The translations under genes and the position numbers were made by a program. The notes beneath the pieces were generated by a model, which saw only the letters and a program-made list of their open reading frames with translations, made no database searches and had not been told where the DNA came from. Positions 13,001-22,800 of a stretch of 64,000 nucleotides of DNA are shown here, piece by piece. Origin of the DNA: Lepturacanthus savala (lineage: Eukaryota; Chordata; Actinopteri; Scombriformes; Trichiuridae); assembly GCA_030544235.1 (NCBI GenBank), contig CM060467.1, positions 1,360,001 to 1,424,000 on the forward strand. The letters run 5' to 3'. Every line of letters begins with the position of its first letter. The first letter of the stretch is position 1.

Positions 13001-14577
13001 TAATTTAACAATTTAATAATAATTCAATATTTTAAGCCTGAGAATATGTTAATAATTACCTGCTACCCCGCCCACTTTTATTTTGAAGTCTCCAGGAAAT
13101 GATCAGGCCTGTTTTTGTCGCTAGCGAAATAAAAAGTGTATGTTCAGGATGTTTTTCTAATAAGGAAAATAGAACCAATCGATCAATTAGACTGATTAGT
13201 AACACTGTTATTCCCATCACTGGCTTTAGTGGCTTATGCCTTCAGTGATTGAGGTCTTGTGTGGTGATATAGACTCAAGAAAATATATATATATATATAT
13301 ATTTTAAACAACCCTTTTGTATTAATGTGATTTATAGTGAATTATATATATATTAGTAATAGTTGTTATTTGCAGCCCTAATAACAAGCTACGTTAGATT
13401 AATTGAATATTTGGGATTTAGTTTTGAAGCGGACTGAAGTGGATTAAAGGATTTCTGAAAAAGGAAAAATATTTACTTTTAATATTTCTGAAACGTATAA
13501 AATGTTTGCTGTTTGCCACACAATAAGAGGTTTGTTAGAATTAATATGGAGGTTAAATAGTTAGCAACTAATGGACTAATCATTCCAGTTCTACTTCTTT
13601 TAATATTTTTTGATTAATAATAAACAATCATTTGACTCCGTCTTCCTTCTCTTCTAAAACAGGTCAACATTTCCGACCACATGCCTAAAGTGGTGCAGTT
13701 TCCAGACAGGAATCTCGTCGTCTCCAGTCCAAAGGTCGGGACTCAAAGTGACCGAACCGTCTACGCCACGATCCAACCCAAACCAGTGGGACCAGCAGTC
13801 AGGTCTGATGGTTACTCTCCTCAGGAAATCCCCTGCCTGGTTTGGCCGGACAGCTCCGGCTCCTTTGAAGGATCGGGGGCTGATCAGCAGGAGACGAGCA
13901 GCCATTCAGGTGAAACCTACAGTTCAGTGGTGGTCCACGTTGCTCCTGGAGAAGCTGAACATCTCCAGCAGGTTCATACAGAAGACAGAACCATCAGAGG
14001 TCCACCGCTGCCCCCTATAGGGGGAAGCTGTGATGTAACGAGTCCAGACCCGCTACCAGATAATAATCCGGTCAAAGCGCTGATGTTGCACACGGTTCGG
14101 GACGACGATGGACGACTGTTGTTGCCTTCATTCGATTTCCAGCTACAGAGCAACACAACCTCACACACTGAGAGAAAACCTCTGTTATCGGACCTCATAG
14201 ACTCCAGGGAGGAGCCGTCTTTACTGTCCCTGCAGTGTTTGGACGGTTCTGAAGAGTGGGACTCTGGCTGTGATGACACCAGCATCAACACGCCGACTCA
14301 GGCCTACTGCAACACACATTATTTCCGAAATCAAACAGCTGACCTCCACCAAAGACATTGGAGCAAAACGTCCAGTGATGGAGTATTTGAATCGGGCTAC
14401 AAACAGAACTGGATGCCTGGGATTTGTCCTGGAAATATGCCCAAAGACAGTTGTGGATACAGAAGGACAGATCATAGTTGGAAGGAGGAGGAAGAGGACG
14501 AAGAGGAAGATGTAAGATGTGAGGAAGGATCAGAACAGATTCTTCTGGGAGGTTGGGTGGTGCAATTAGCACCATAG
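5824..14577 (+). CDS. il22ra1: Interleukin-22 receptor subunit alpha-1-like class II cytokine receptor (7 coding exons)
   Basis: Joining 5824-5872, 7306-7432, 9207-9385, 9467-9651, 10650-10794, 12687-12817 and 13663-14577 gives 576 codons with every boundary GT-AG and in phase; human IL22RA1 has 574. Residues 1 to about 20 form a signal peptide (VIILLLFCY core). Residues about 22-120 and 121-228 are two fibronectin-like class II receptor domains with a Cys74/Cys82 pair and a Cys202/Cys224 pair and several N-glycosylation sites. Residues about 239-260 are the membrane segment. The long tail has tyrosines at 306, 323, 358, 487, 492, 518 and 538; Tyr323 lies in YSPQ, a YxxQ STAT3-docking motif. 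The family pairs with IL10RB and signals through JAK1/TYK2 and STAT3 in barrier tissues. Position directly upstream of myom3, as in human, favours il22ra1 (called CRFB14 in the teleost literature as I recall). Alternatives: an IFNLR1-related or IL10RA-like receptor; parts of D1 (VLHW) and the DSG-containing tail resemble IL10RA. Confidence 0.82.
6727..7255 (+). repeat. Interspersed repeat shared with 60722-60860
   Basis: TTTATTTTTCAGTTTTCCTG and AATATCTCTACAACCACAAA at about 6738-6805 recur at about 60731-60797. A later piece (AGATAAAATACTTTTTTTAG...GAGCTGAG, about 7211-7245) also recurs there at about 60816-60844, close to the first piece. The copy here is interrupted or longer. Class unknown. 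Confidence 0.5.
7306..7432 (+). CDS. il22ra1: il22ra1 coding exon 2 (first receptor domain, N-terminal half)
   Basis: Acceptor TTTTTCCTGCAG, donor AAG|GTAAAT. Residues 17-58 include SRNFYNVLHWKPG, the conserved early strand with Trp of class II cytokine receptor D1, and YSVQYT. Phase 1 in, phase 2 out. Confidence 0.85.
7647..7800 (+). repeat. 5' fragment of a hAT-like element (GGTTCTCAAA end)
   Basis: TGGTTCTCAAAGTGGGGTCC at about 7656 followed by GGGGACCC and GGGTCCCCAGAAAAAAGG closely matches the ends of the complete copies at 48546-49085 and 51612-52156. The 3' inverted end was not found, so this is a fragment. Confidence 0.6.
8640..9200. other. Low-repeat, GC-balanced segment in il22ra1 intron 2
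   Basis: About 550 bases directly upstream of exon 3 lack the AT-rich repeats seen elsewhere and are compositionally distinct. No intact exon could be placed in it. It may be regulatory or an old degraded exon copy; a cross-species comparison is needed to tell. Confidence 0.3.
9207..9385 (+). CDS. il22ra1: il22ra1 coding exon 3 (first receptor domain, C-terminal half)
   Basis: Acceptor CCGTTACAG, donor AACA|GTAAGA. Residues 59-118 contain KCQNITALSCDLTAET, the Cys-Cys pair and CDLT motif shared with IL22RA1/IL10RA/IL20RA. CpG-rich relative to flanking introns. The following intron is only 81 bp. Confidence 0.88.
9467..9651 (+). CDS. il22ra1: il22ra1 coding exon 4 (second receptor domain start)
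   Basis: Acceptor TTCTCCACAG, donor CAG|GTGAGT. Residues 119-180, with LYVNVTLPLG and a HYTLKITSPKW strand typical of D2. Enters in phase 1 and leaves in phase 0. Confidence 0.87.
9715..10300 (-). repeat. Two or three degraded 'GCTGCAAC' element pieces in intron 4
   Basis: GGACTGCAAATAATATTAAT (about 9709), repeated TTAATTGATTAATC palindromes, TTGGTTCATAAAATGG (about 9772), and TTTATTATTATAGAGACTAA (about 10170) with GGACGTTTTCTTCTT (about 10206) are family segments in minus orientation, split by the GATA microsatellite. Confidence 0.6.
10000..10060. repeat. (GATA)n microsatellite
   Basis: About 15 units of TAGA/GATA with one interruption (GATGATAG) near 10041-10049. Confidence 0.9.
10650..10794 (+). 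CDS. il22ra1: il22ra1 coding exon 5 (second receptor domain end)
   Basis: Acceptor TGTGTCTCCAG, donor CCAA|GTGAGT. Residues 181-228 include the Cys202/Cys224 pair and end in CETLP, resembling the end of the IL22RA1 ectodomain. Confidence 0.87.
11617..12320 (+). repeat. Repeat family with CACCCTATTAAAAT end, copy 1
   Basis: Begins CACCCTATTAAAATAAGGGC and contains GTGACTTCAGGC, TTCATTCCATAGTGAAACTC (about 11738) and ATTGATTCTAGAATCATGTT (about 12140). The same blocks in the same order occur at 38709-39095 and 57634-58060. Non-coding. Probably a non-autonomous DNA transposon, interrupted here by AT-rich sequence at about 11880-12100. Confidence 0.55.
12687..12817 (+). CDS. il22ra1: il22ra1 coding exon 6 (transmembrane exon)
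   Basis: Acceptor GCTCCCTCAG, donor CTG|GTGAGA. Residues 229-272 hold a hydrophobic span (LMGAALLAAVAAISVI) followed by a basic stop-transfer RGGKK. The sequence just upstream is unusually CpG-rich for the intron but has no coding support. Confidence 0.87.
13282..13303. repeat. (AT)n microsatellite
   Basis: Eleven AT units in il22ra1 intron 6. Confidence 0.85.
13663..14577 (+). CDS. il22ra1: il22ra1 coding exon 7 (cytoplasmic tail)
   Basis: Acceptor TTCTAAAACAG; stop TAG at 14575-14577. Residues 273-576. MPKVVQFPD just after the membrane occupies the JAK-binding box 1 position. YSPQ (323-326) is a YxxQ motif. A Glu/Asp run (EEEEDEEED, about 546-555) lies near the C-terminus. The whole tail is one exon, as is usual in this receptor family. 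Confidence 0.88.
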   Translation, partial: VNISDHMPKVVQFPDRNLVVSSPKVGTQSDRTVYATIQPKPVGPAVRSDGYSPQEIPCLVWPDSSGSFEGSGADQQETSSHSGETYSSVVVHVAPGEAEHLQQVHTEDRTIRGPPLPPIGGSCDVTSPDPLPDNNPVKALMLHTVRDDDGRLLLPSFDFQLQSNTTSHTERKPLLSDLIDSREEPSLLSLQCLDGSEEWDSGCDDTSINTPTQAYCNTHYFRNQTADLHQRHWSKTSSDGVFESGYKQNWMPGICPGNMPKDSCGYRRTDHSWKEEEEDEEEDVRCEEGSEQILLGGWVVQLAP

Positions 14578-14852
14578 GCAGCGAGGGGAGGATTTTATAA
14601 AATTCCTGTTTAACATAATAGCATAAAGTATGTTTCAAAGCAGCAGTAGTTCCCTGACAGTGAAATCTCATTTGTTTGCACGTTCAGAAAAAGACTTAAG
14701 CGTGAACCCTAGTTTTAAATTACAACATGAACAGGTCGGTCATTAAGATTAGATATGAAACCAAATCTGATTTCTTTGTCTGAACAAAGCTACTGCCACA
14801 TTCTGGTCGACTTGAAATGGAAGCAGAATGACTGAATTTATTCTCAAAACTA

Positions 14853-14856
<4 letters not shown>

Positions 14857-14890
<34 letters not shown>
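14857..14890. repeat. (AT)n microsatellite in il22ra1 3' UTR
   Basis: Seventeen AT units about 280 bases after the stop codon, so probably within the transcript. Open frames through it are artefacts. Confidence 0.85.
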
Positions 14891-14893
<3 letters not shown>

Positions 14894-15240
14894 ACGCAAC
14901 ATATTTCAGTGTCAGTGATGTCTGAAATACGTGGAATGATTGCATCTGTGCATATAAAAGTGAATGTCTTGTTCTTTTTTCGAAATCACAAGGTTCATGA
15001 ACTCATTTCCTTCTCTTCAGTGTTTGCTGTGCTTTCAGGGGCAGAAAACACAATGTGTAATATATATATTAGAAGAAGGTGGAGTCATGCTGTGACCTGA
15101 TAACAGCTGGGATTTTAATAGCCAGAGTGCAGCTTTATACACAGCTGTAAAGTAATATGGTTTTGCAGCAGAGAACAGAGCGCTGAAAAGTCACAAAATA
15201 TGAAACTACATTACACATGTATTAGATTTTTACAGACTGA

Positions 15241-15246
15241 AATAAA
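15241..15246 (+). terminator. il22ra1: Candidate polyadenylation signal of il22ra1
   Basis: AATAAA about 660 bases after the stop codon is the first canonical hexamer. A second lies at 15321-15326. Which is used cannot be told from sequence. Confidence 0.45.
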
Positions 15247-16063
15247 ACCTCATGTATAAAACAACAGTAATATGGTGTCATTTAATGAAAAATATATAGC
15301 TGAGGTTTTAAGGAAATAAGAATAAAGTGCCATCCGAGAACTGTTAGTGCTGTTTTATGTGTGTATTCAGTGGCTCGGTTGGGAAAGGTTGTAAAAAGCA
15401 GTTTTGAACTCTTTGACTTATCTTCAGTCAGTTCACATTCAGTCAAACCTTGTTCCCACAGTAAAGACAGTTTCTTTTCCAGTGTTGAGTTGTGGTGAAT
15501 TGTGCAAAGGATCCAAAGTTCAACTCAACAGCGTGTTGCTGCTTAGTGAAGGTTTTCAGTCAAGGTTTACAGAAAATAAAAGATTCTTCTTTTTTCTCTG
15601 CTTGTAGTTAACTGAAAAATTAATTATAATCATCAATTTAAAATCACACAAAATAGGATTCTTCTACATTTCATTTGCATATAAAATTTTGCAGCTTGTG
15701 AAGAGTCTGTATCTAAACACAGAGTGTTTTTAAATGGAAATCTGTTAAAATCACCAAAAATACCTAAACATATTTATTGTATTTTCTGGTGGTAATATAT
15801 TGTTTTAGTGTTTGGTGTCAGAATTTACACGGAGAGGTGAAAACATTTTTTAAATCTAAAAAACACAGAGTGGCTCTTGTATTTGACTCAGAGATTCAGC
15901 TAAAATTCTTTCCTTTATTTTGATTTTCAAGCACCTACAAGTGGAACCGATGCTCCAGTTTAACTACAAAAATACAAGTAGACACGAATAATACAAGACC
16001 TGGGTGGATCTCTGGTTTAACATCCACTGAGTGCTGCTAGACACTATAATAAGATATCTTTTA

Positions 16064-16068
<5 letters not shown>

Positions 16069-16094
<26 letters not shown>
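16069..16094. repeat. (AT)n microsatellite
   Basis: About 13 AT units. Confidence 0.85.
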
Positions 16095-16129
16095 TGCTTT
16101 GTATTTTCTGTAGAAGTGTGAAGTGCTTC

Positions 16130-16265
16130 TATAAACATTTTAAATTTCTGCAGACTCATTGATTGTACTTTTTATTATCATATATTTTATTTTTGGTTTA
16201 TATTGTATTTCGATTGTGAAGCACTTTGAGAGTCCTCTGTGAGAAGTGCCATATAAATAAACTTT
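16130..16265 (+). repeat. LINE 3' tail
   Basis: TTTCTGCAGACTCATTGATTG and TTGTATTTCGATTGTGAAGC, ending GTGCCATATAAATAAACTTT, match the tails at 3180-3320 and 19370-19490. Confidence 0.6.
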
Positions 16266-16344
16266 ACTTTTTTTATTATATATTATGTTGTATAAAACAC
16301 TGTACTATTAACACTGATAACATATCACTGCTTGTTAAAACACA

Positions 16345-16510
16345 GCAATAGAGCTGCAATGATTCATGAATTAGTTTACAACGATTACATTAATCACCAA
16401 CTATTTTGACAATTAATTCATCAATTAGAGTCATTTTTGAAGAAGAAAATGTCCGAATTCTCTGGTTCCAGCTTCTCGAATCTAATAACAGTAAACTGAC
16501 TATGGACATA
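16345..16510 (+). repeat. 'GCTGCAAC' element copy, truncated
   Basis: GAGCTGCAATGATTCATG at about 16351, CACCAACTATTTTGACAATT, and the core AATTCTCTGGTTCCAGCTTC at about 16455. The right half is missing. Confidence 0.65.
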
Positions 16511-16559
16511 GCAGATATTTTGCTGGATTCTAGGAATTCAAATTATTTTTTTTACAGCA

Positions 16560-18100
16560 GCTTAAGCTAGAACAGCAGTAGACATTGTTGGAGGTTGCTG
16601 GTGAAATATCTTCTATCTTCCTCTGTGCAAACTGAGAATGCTGCTCATTATTTTTCCATCGCTCTTAGGCATCCTACTACCCACTGTTCATCGGAGCCAA
16701 ACCATGTCATGAAAATCTACTACTGCTCTGCTGCTGTATCTCAGAATGAGTCAGCTGACCTTGACATGTGAGTGGGCTCCGTGCCTGTTGCAGCTGGTGG
16801 AACAGCAGAGGAATAAGCGGGTGTTGTAAAGACCGATCTCACATGATGAGCTGGAGCTGGCGAAGCACCAGTAAAGGTCAACTGCTGGGACCAAACAAAA
16901 ACAAATGAATGCGTAAAACGGCTCCTGTGAGTGGGAGTATGTGGGAAGTAGAGAGAGAGAAACCTCAGAGAGAATCAGGGAAAACGAGAGGATTCGTAGC
17001 CAATCGTCCTGACAACATACGGCAGGGAAAACAGGATTATTCTTAGAGTGAGATACAGGTTTCCAGTCTCTGAATGTTTGGAAGCTGGAGACATGGCAGA
17101 GGGAACGCTGTGTTCCTTCTTTCCTCCCCATCCTGCTCTTCTTCGGACAGGTTTGGCAGCGCTGGCAGGTTATTTTTTTCCTTTGGTCGGCAAGAAGGCT
17201 GAAGGCTGCTTTTCTCCTCTTTCAACTCCCCGAGCCCAGAGAAAATCAAAATGCGAGAGAAAAAAAATCATCTGATGGAAGTTTGAGTAGTTGGGATGAG
17301 CCCGATGCAAAAATAGAATTTCAATCTCAGCTGAGAGGGAGTGTGTGATCAGTGATTATTGAGTGTTTTCATTTTCCAGTGCTGAGAGCACACAGGAGGA
17401 AAACATGGCTGAAACATAAAATAAAAATATCGAGAAAAACATTTAGGAAATGAAAAACCTCCAGAAGGACACGCCTATTTCAATCGCTGTTAGAGAAGTT
17501 TGCCTGTAATCCTGAATTGCTTACTTTCTATTCATTTTTTTTTCGTATTATAAAGAATTAAACGCCCTTGAATGCTCTTGATAAAGCGTATTGGCAGAGA
17601 TTCACATGAATGTTTAAGGGCTCCTTTGAGGTTTAAACTCCAAAGCTGTCTTTCAGAAGGCTATTTCTGGGCATATGCAGATATGATTGCCTAATTCATT
17701 ATACTCCATCCACATTTAAGGCAAAGTTCCAGCACGGAGAGATAGAGCAAAGACAAAAAAAAAAGCGTCCTTTGAAGAAATTACAGCCCATTAGAAAACG
17801 CTTGAAGATGCTGCAAGAGCTTCATTTCAATCATATAACTATCGCCTTGTCTTGTCAGGGGTAATCTATATTTCTAATGTATTTTTTTCTGATAAGATGT
17901 AAAGCGTTAGCTGGATCTATTGATTCTATGCATCCCTCTAATCTCTGTATATGTTATGGCCCCATGAAGTAATATGCTGCCAAATGTACAGTCTGTCCTC
18001 TGGGCTCATTGCCGGTTTCTAGTTAGTTCAAATACGCTATTATCATATCAGGAAGTGTCACTAACAGCAGCAGGAACAATCAGCTGGTTCAGTTCAGGGT
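16560..18100. other. Low-repeat intergenic island between il22ra1 and myom3
   Basis: Roughly 1.5 kb with balanced composition, few repeat signatures and no splice-supported coding frame. The part at 17460-18010 contains A/T-rich homeodomain-type sites and has the look of conserved vertebrate non-coding DNA. That impression is inference. Small open frames here (16751-17131 -, 17048-17275 +) have no recognised domain. Confidence 0.3.
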
Positions 18101-18276
18101 CAATGAGTTTAATGTACAGTAGGAAAAGAACTTTTTAAACCACGTCAATTATCAAAATGAAGCATCAGGCCTTTTTAAACAATGATGACAGTGGAAAACG
18201 CTAAAACTTATGGAAACTAACTGGCAGCAATTGTCTAGAAAGTTACAGTAGAAGTACTGTAAAATAAAAATCAATT

Positions 18277-18540
18277 AAATACTGTGATTGCAGTTGTATT
18301 TACAGTATTAGATGATTAATTGTATGGTAAAACTATACTAAATACTTTGAGTTCAGTTGCATTTTCTGCATTAGGTGATTAATTGTACAATACTGTAAAA
18401 TAAAAATCAATTAAATGCTGTGATTTCAGTTGTATTTACAGTATTATGTGAGTAATTGTACAATTAAATACTGTGATTTTGGTTGCATTTACATTATTAG
18501 GTGATTAAGTGTAAAATAATGAATTATAATGTAAAATAAT
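18277..18540 (+). repeat. Imperfect tandem repeat, about four units
   Basis: Four diverged units of about 52-75 bases begin near 18277, 18339, 18412 and 18464. Each reads AAATACTGTGATT-like, then CAGTTGTATTTACAGTATTA-like, then GTGATTAATTGTA-like. TACTGTAAAATAAAAATCAA occurs both before unit 1 and between units 2 and 3. Confidence 0.6.
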
Positions 18541-18699
18541 TATTATAATACTGTGATTTATTGTAAATATAACTGTTTACAGTAACGTTACTGTTTTTAA
18601 CAGTAAATAACTGCAGGTTTCACAGCATAGTTTTGCAGTGCAGGCTTATTACAATGAGGAAATAAGAATAATTAATTTCCTTTTTCATTCTGACATGAA

Positions 18700-18990
18700 A
18701 CAGGTGAATCCCAACAAGCCCTTTTCTGTTGTCCCCTTTTAAAAAGGCACTTACGTTGCTCTCAGATCAGAATAAATCACTTGATGAATTGAAGCCTGCT
18801 TGTAATTGGATGCAATCACGCCGCCCTCCTCCCTTTTCTGTTCCTGCATTCTAATGAGATCCTAATGGGTCCTTGATTAGAAAAAGGCACAAAAACAGCT
18901 GTCAGGGACGGCCAGGAAATGATGGATCGTCCAGGAGCCTTTGGTGTCCATTAAGGTCTATTCTGGGCCCAATAAGTAGATGAGAAGATG
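18700..18990. other. Low-repeat patch, candidate conserved non-coding element
   Basis: Contains GCTTGTAATTGGATGCAATC, CATTCTAATGAGATCCTAAT and CCATTAAGGTCTATTCTGGG with several TAAT homeodomain cores and no coding frame. Conservation is suspected, not shown. Confidence 0.25.
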
Positions 18991-19244
18991 AAAAGAAAGT
19001 TCAGTAATATACAGTTTCCACAGAGACCCAGTGGAACAGTGACCACTGCAGCCTTGAAACTGACAGATGTGCATTGAACACAGTGAAACTGTAATCAATA
19101 CCAAGAGAAACTGTAATCAATAGACAGAAAAACAGGTCCAATAGCACCGTGCCAAGCGTATACGTCACTGTTGACAACATTGGTTTTAACTTTTCTTATA
19201 GTTTTGTGGCTGCTGTGTTATTGGTTCAAAAATAAGAAAAGAGA

Positions 19245-19490
19245 TAAGTTCAGGAGGAATATCTTTAGTCTCAGAGGATGTTCAATAGAAACGTCAGATA
19301 ATAATGTTCTTCCTGTGAAGTCTCTGCCTCTATAGACATTTTTAAAAAGCTGCTTTGTTTCTACGGGCGTTTACAAACTCATTGATTGTACTTTTTTATT
19401 TTTTGTGTTATATTGTATTTCGATTGTGAAGCACTTTGTGAGTCCTCTCTGTGAGAAGTGCTATATAAATAAACTTTACTTGCTTATTTG
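19245..19490 (+). repeat. LINE 3' end, second full-tail copy
   Basis: Very similar to 3063-3320 (GGAATATCTTTAGTCTCAGA, TCTTCCTGTGAAGTCTCTGC, then TATTGTATTTCGATTGTGAA and GTGCTATATAAATAAACTTT). Confidence 0.65.
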
Positions 19491-19509
19491 CTATGTATTA
19501 TATGAATTC

Positions 19510-19805
19510 ACTATAATATTGATCTCCAACTATTTTGATAATCAATTAATCAGTTTGAGTCGTTTTTAGGAAGAAAACGTCTAAATTCTCTGGTTCCAGC
19601 TTCTCTTCTCTGGTTATTTCCTGGTTTCTTTAGTCTCTATAATAATAAACTGATGATCTTTGGATAAAAAAAGACATTTTAGGTTGAATCTTCAGCTTTT
19701 AGGAAACACTGATCAACGTTTTACATCATTTTATGAATCAAACAACTAATCAATTAATCACTTTAGTAATCAACAAATATCAGAATAGTCGTTCATTGCA
19801 GCCTT
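19510..19805 (+). repeat. 'GCTGCAAC' element copy
   Basis: Runs from ATCTCCAACTATTTTGATAA through the core at about 19582-19660, AGGTTGAATCTTCAGC and TTTTATGAATCAAACAACTA, to GTTCATTGCAGCCTT at the right end. Nearly complete. Confidence 0.7.
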
Positions 19806-19889
19806 AAAACTGGTAAATTGATGTTTCATTTAAATCAGAATGACTAAACTTAAAAAAATGTTAAATCTGAGAATATAAATAAAAACGAA

Positions 19890-20152
19890 AAACATGATTA
19901 GTTGATTAATTGATTGATTGATTAGTTGCAACTATCACATTAATCTCTGTCTATTTTGATAATTGATTTTATGGATTTGAGTTTTTTAAACAAGAAAATG
20001 TCCAAATTCTCTGGTTCCAGCTTCTCTTCTCTGGTTATTTCCTGGTTTCTTTAGTCTCTATAATAATAAACCCATTTTATGAACTAAACAACTAGTGGAT
20101 CAAATTTTTCATTAATCAATAGAATAATCAGAATAGTGTTTAGTTGCAGCTC
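19890..20152 (+). repeat. 'GCTGCAAC' element copy
   Basis: GATTAGTTGCAACTATCAC, core at about 20005-20070, CATTTTATGAACTAAACAAC, ending TTTAGTTGCAGCTCC. It has a deletion of the CTGATGATCTTTGG segment. Confidence 0.7.
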
Positions 20153-21150
20153 CACAGAGGAACCTCATATCAGAAGGAAGTCATGCATCATCTATAAAGA
20201 TGTTTTCCAGTTTTCCTTTATATCCTGGTGTCTGTCTGGTTCAGATTGACTTCCTGTAAATATGAACCATAAACTGATGAAAAACCAGCTTCTCATGAAG
20301 GATTATGTATGTTTTCTGTGCTATTACGTCACCTACTTTAATATAAAAGTGAGTACGGCTGCAAACTCTGCTTTAAACCCATAGATGTCAGCGGTTCAAG
20401 ATAAGTTTTATAACGAGGGGAATAGAATCAGCTTCTCTGAATCATTCTACTCTTCTATAGCTGATTTTTTGTTGTTTAATTCAATAGTAAAATATTCTAG
20501 GTTCATCCACTTCATTCCTGCATTCAGGCCTGAATGAATGCACAGCTCAGATATCACAGCCTGTTCCCTTCACACATTAAATGTCCTCTGCATCTGTGAG
20601 TAGCAGATAAAACAGAAGAATAACCAACAGGAAATACATATTTGTTATACAATCAGAATAACTCCAGCTTTTTTTCATAATTTATGCAAGTAGAAGCACA
20701 CAGGAGCCATGAATTGTGAATGAGCCTGAATTATTTATGCTACACGATAAGTGTTTTTTCTGTGCGGTAACTATTTATTCCGTGTTGGTTTTCCGTACAT
20801 GCTTCACCTGGCACATGTACAAACTCATTACATATTTTGTGCTTCAGGTGCTCCATGAAAGTGCAACCAAATAGATTTGCATAAGTGGACTAAATAAATT
20901 AGGCAGCAAGCTGGAAGAAGCTGCACTATAGCACAGTGGTAGTTCTCAATAAATAAATACTCTGAACAAATACAATAGGATTTTTCTATCCGCACAAAAA
21001 GCTAAATTCTCTCAAGGGTTCACAAATTTGTTGAAATGTTAGTGAGCGTTACCCTTTGACAGATGTGATAGATCAAGATGATGATTAAACTGCAGGCTAC
21101 TCTAAAATCTGCAATTTTGTTCTGAAAAAGACATTTATTACACACTGAAC

Positions 21151-22271
21151 TGGAGCTGGGAGGTACGACCAAAAATTCCTATCACGGTATTTTACAAAAT
21201 TATATTGGTGTCACTGTATTTGACTTTTGTTTTTTATATTTTTAGAGAACTAGTGCAGTGCCCATAGGAAGTATGTACTCCTAGAAAAGTGGAAGCTTCA
21301 GTAGATTTTTCATATTTAAAGGATAAGTTGGAATGTTGCATAATTGTTTTAATAGACAAATTGTACATTGAGTAAGACATGGACAGTGAGATAAGGAGAG
21401 AAATGGAAATAGAGTTATTGGAAGAAAAAGGTGACGATTTAAGTCTTGATAGGCTAAGAAAACATAATGAATGATGAAATAGATGTCTTATTTCTACTTT
21501 TTCCTGTATAGTGTAACAACCTGGGCATGTCACTGTCATATGTGTCATAAATAAATGAGTTTAAGCCCAGATTCTGTTGTGTAAGGTGATAGTGCTGGGA
21601 TTTCCTGAGGGTCTGTGAACGCCTCTTAGAGTAAGACCTGTGTTATTGTAAGAAAAAGGCGACGATTTATATTGAAAGTGCGGAACTTAAATCTATAAAT
21701 CAGTTTTGAAAGTCTTGATTGGCCAAGTAAAACCAGACTAATGAAATAGATTTCTTATTTATACTTTTTCCTGTATAGTGTGGGCATGTTACTGTGTTTA
21801 TAAATAAACAAGTTTAGGCCCAGATTCTGTTGTGTAAGGTGATAGTGCTGGGATTTCCTGAGGGTCTGTGAACGCCTCTTGGAGTCAGACCTGTGTTAGC
21901 ATGAGGAATAAATTAGCGGCTAAACCGGCTAACGTCTTAGCATGTGGTTTTTGAGAGACGTTGCGATACTTTTGTTACGTCGGCTGCATGATCAGCGCAG
22001 AAAGAGACAACGGAGGTTTTAATTATAACGAAAGTGCTGGGAAGCAACATGAACAGGAGCCATGATACGGAGCTTTACACTGGGATGTAAAGCTCTCAAT
22101 GGGAGAGAGAATGGGGGGAGACATGAAGCAAAGGAAAGCTTCAGTCGGGACAATAATTATGCTCCCAACTTTTTTTATGCTACACACTCCCCAGTTTTGG
22201 AGTAAAATTCACATCATAACAACCAAAAAACCAATAGTATCAGGTATGAAACGGTTCACCGCCCAGCCCCT
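21151..22271. mobile_element. 1.1-kb non-autonomous DNA transposon (hAT-like) with target-site duplication
   Basis: Imperfect terminal inverted repeats: left TGGAGCTGGGAGGTACGACC, right end GGTTCACCGCCCAGCCCCT (reverse complement AGGGGCTGGGCGGTGAACC). The flanks carry the same ACACTGAAC at 21142-21150 and 22272-22280, an 8- or 9-bp duplication consistent with hAT. The interior has no transposase frame but holds a tandem duplication. CTGGGCGGTATGACC-type ends are common in fish hAT-like elements. Confidence 0.75.
21414..21898 (+). repeat. Internal tandem duplication (two units of about 240 bp)
   Basis: Unit 1 about 21414-21650 and unit 2 about 21651-21898 share AGAAAAAGG(T/C)GACGATTTA, CTTTTTCCTGTATAGTGT, GCCCAGATTCTGTTGTGTAA and GATTTCCTGAGGGTCTGTGA. 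They differ by small indels. Unit 2 has about 50 extra bases, including GAAAGTGCGGAACTTAAATC. Confidence 0.75.
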
Positions 22272-22284
22272 ACACTGAACTATG

Positions 22285-22800
22285 GATTTCACCAGGCTAC
22301 TGACTCAGTATCTGGTTTCACCACCATTTGTGTCATGGCATGACACATCACATGACACATCACATGACACGTCACCTTCACATGAAGCTGATCAGGTTAT
22401 TGATTGTTATTCTGTGGAATGTTGGTCCACTCCTCTTCGACGGCTGTGAAGTCGCTGCAGTTTTACAGGAATCAGAACTGGCACGTTTTCAGCTTCCAGG
22501 TATTGTGTTCACGTCCTTCTGAAGCCGTGCGTTATCACGCTACAACATGAGGTGACGGCAGTGGATGAATGGCGCGACGACGGGCCTCAGGGTCTCATCA
22601 CGGCGTCTCTGTGCATTCTGATTGAAATCAATAAAATCTCAAGACAATCTCGCAGGTGAAGATGCTGGATGTTTTCATCTCGCAGGAATTTTGTCTCCCT
22701 GCACTCAAATTGCCATCGATAAAATGCACTTCAGCTCTTTGTCTGTAGATTTTACCTGCTCATACCTCATCGACGTGACACAAAAGATGTGATTTAGTGT
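22285..22800 (-). pseudogene. Tc1/mariner-like transposase relic (minus strand)
   Basis: Read on the minus strand this follows the C-terminal half of a widespread fish Tc1-like transposase: the GEEWTNI-type region at about 22410-22435, the sequence over CAACATGAGGTGACGGCAGT (22543-22562) and ATCGATAAAATGCACTTCAG (about 22715). Stops and indels break all frames. Its 3' limit abuts the transposon at 21151-22271. Confidence 0.6.

Noticed and set aside
13654..14671. Several frames on both strands over the il22ra1 last exon
   Set aside because: Shadows of the real frame; only the frame continuous with exon 6 and ending at 14577 gives a class II receptor tail.
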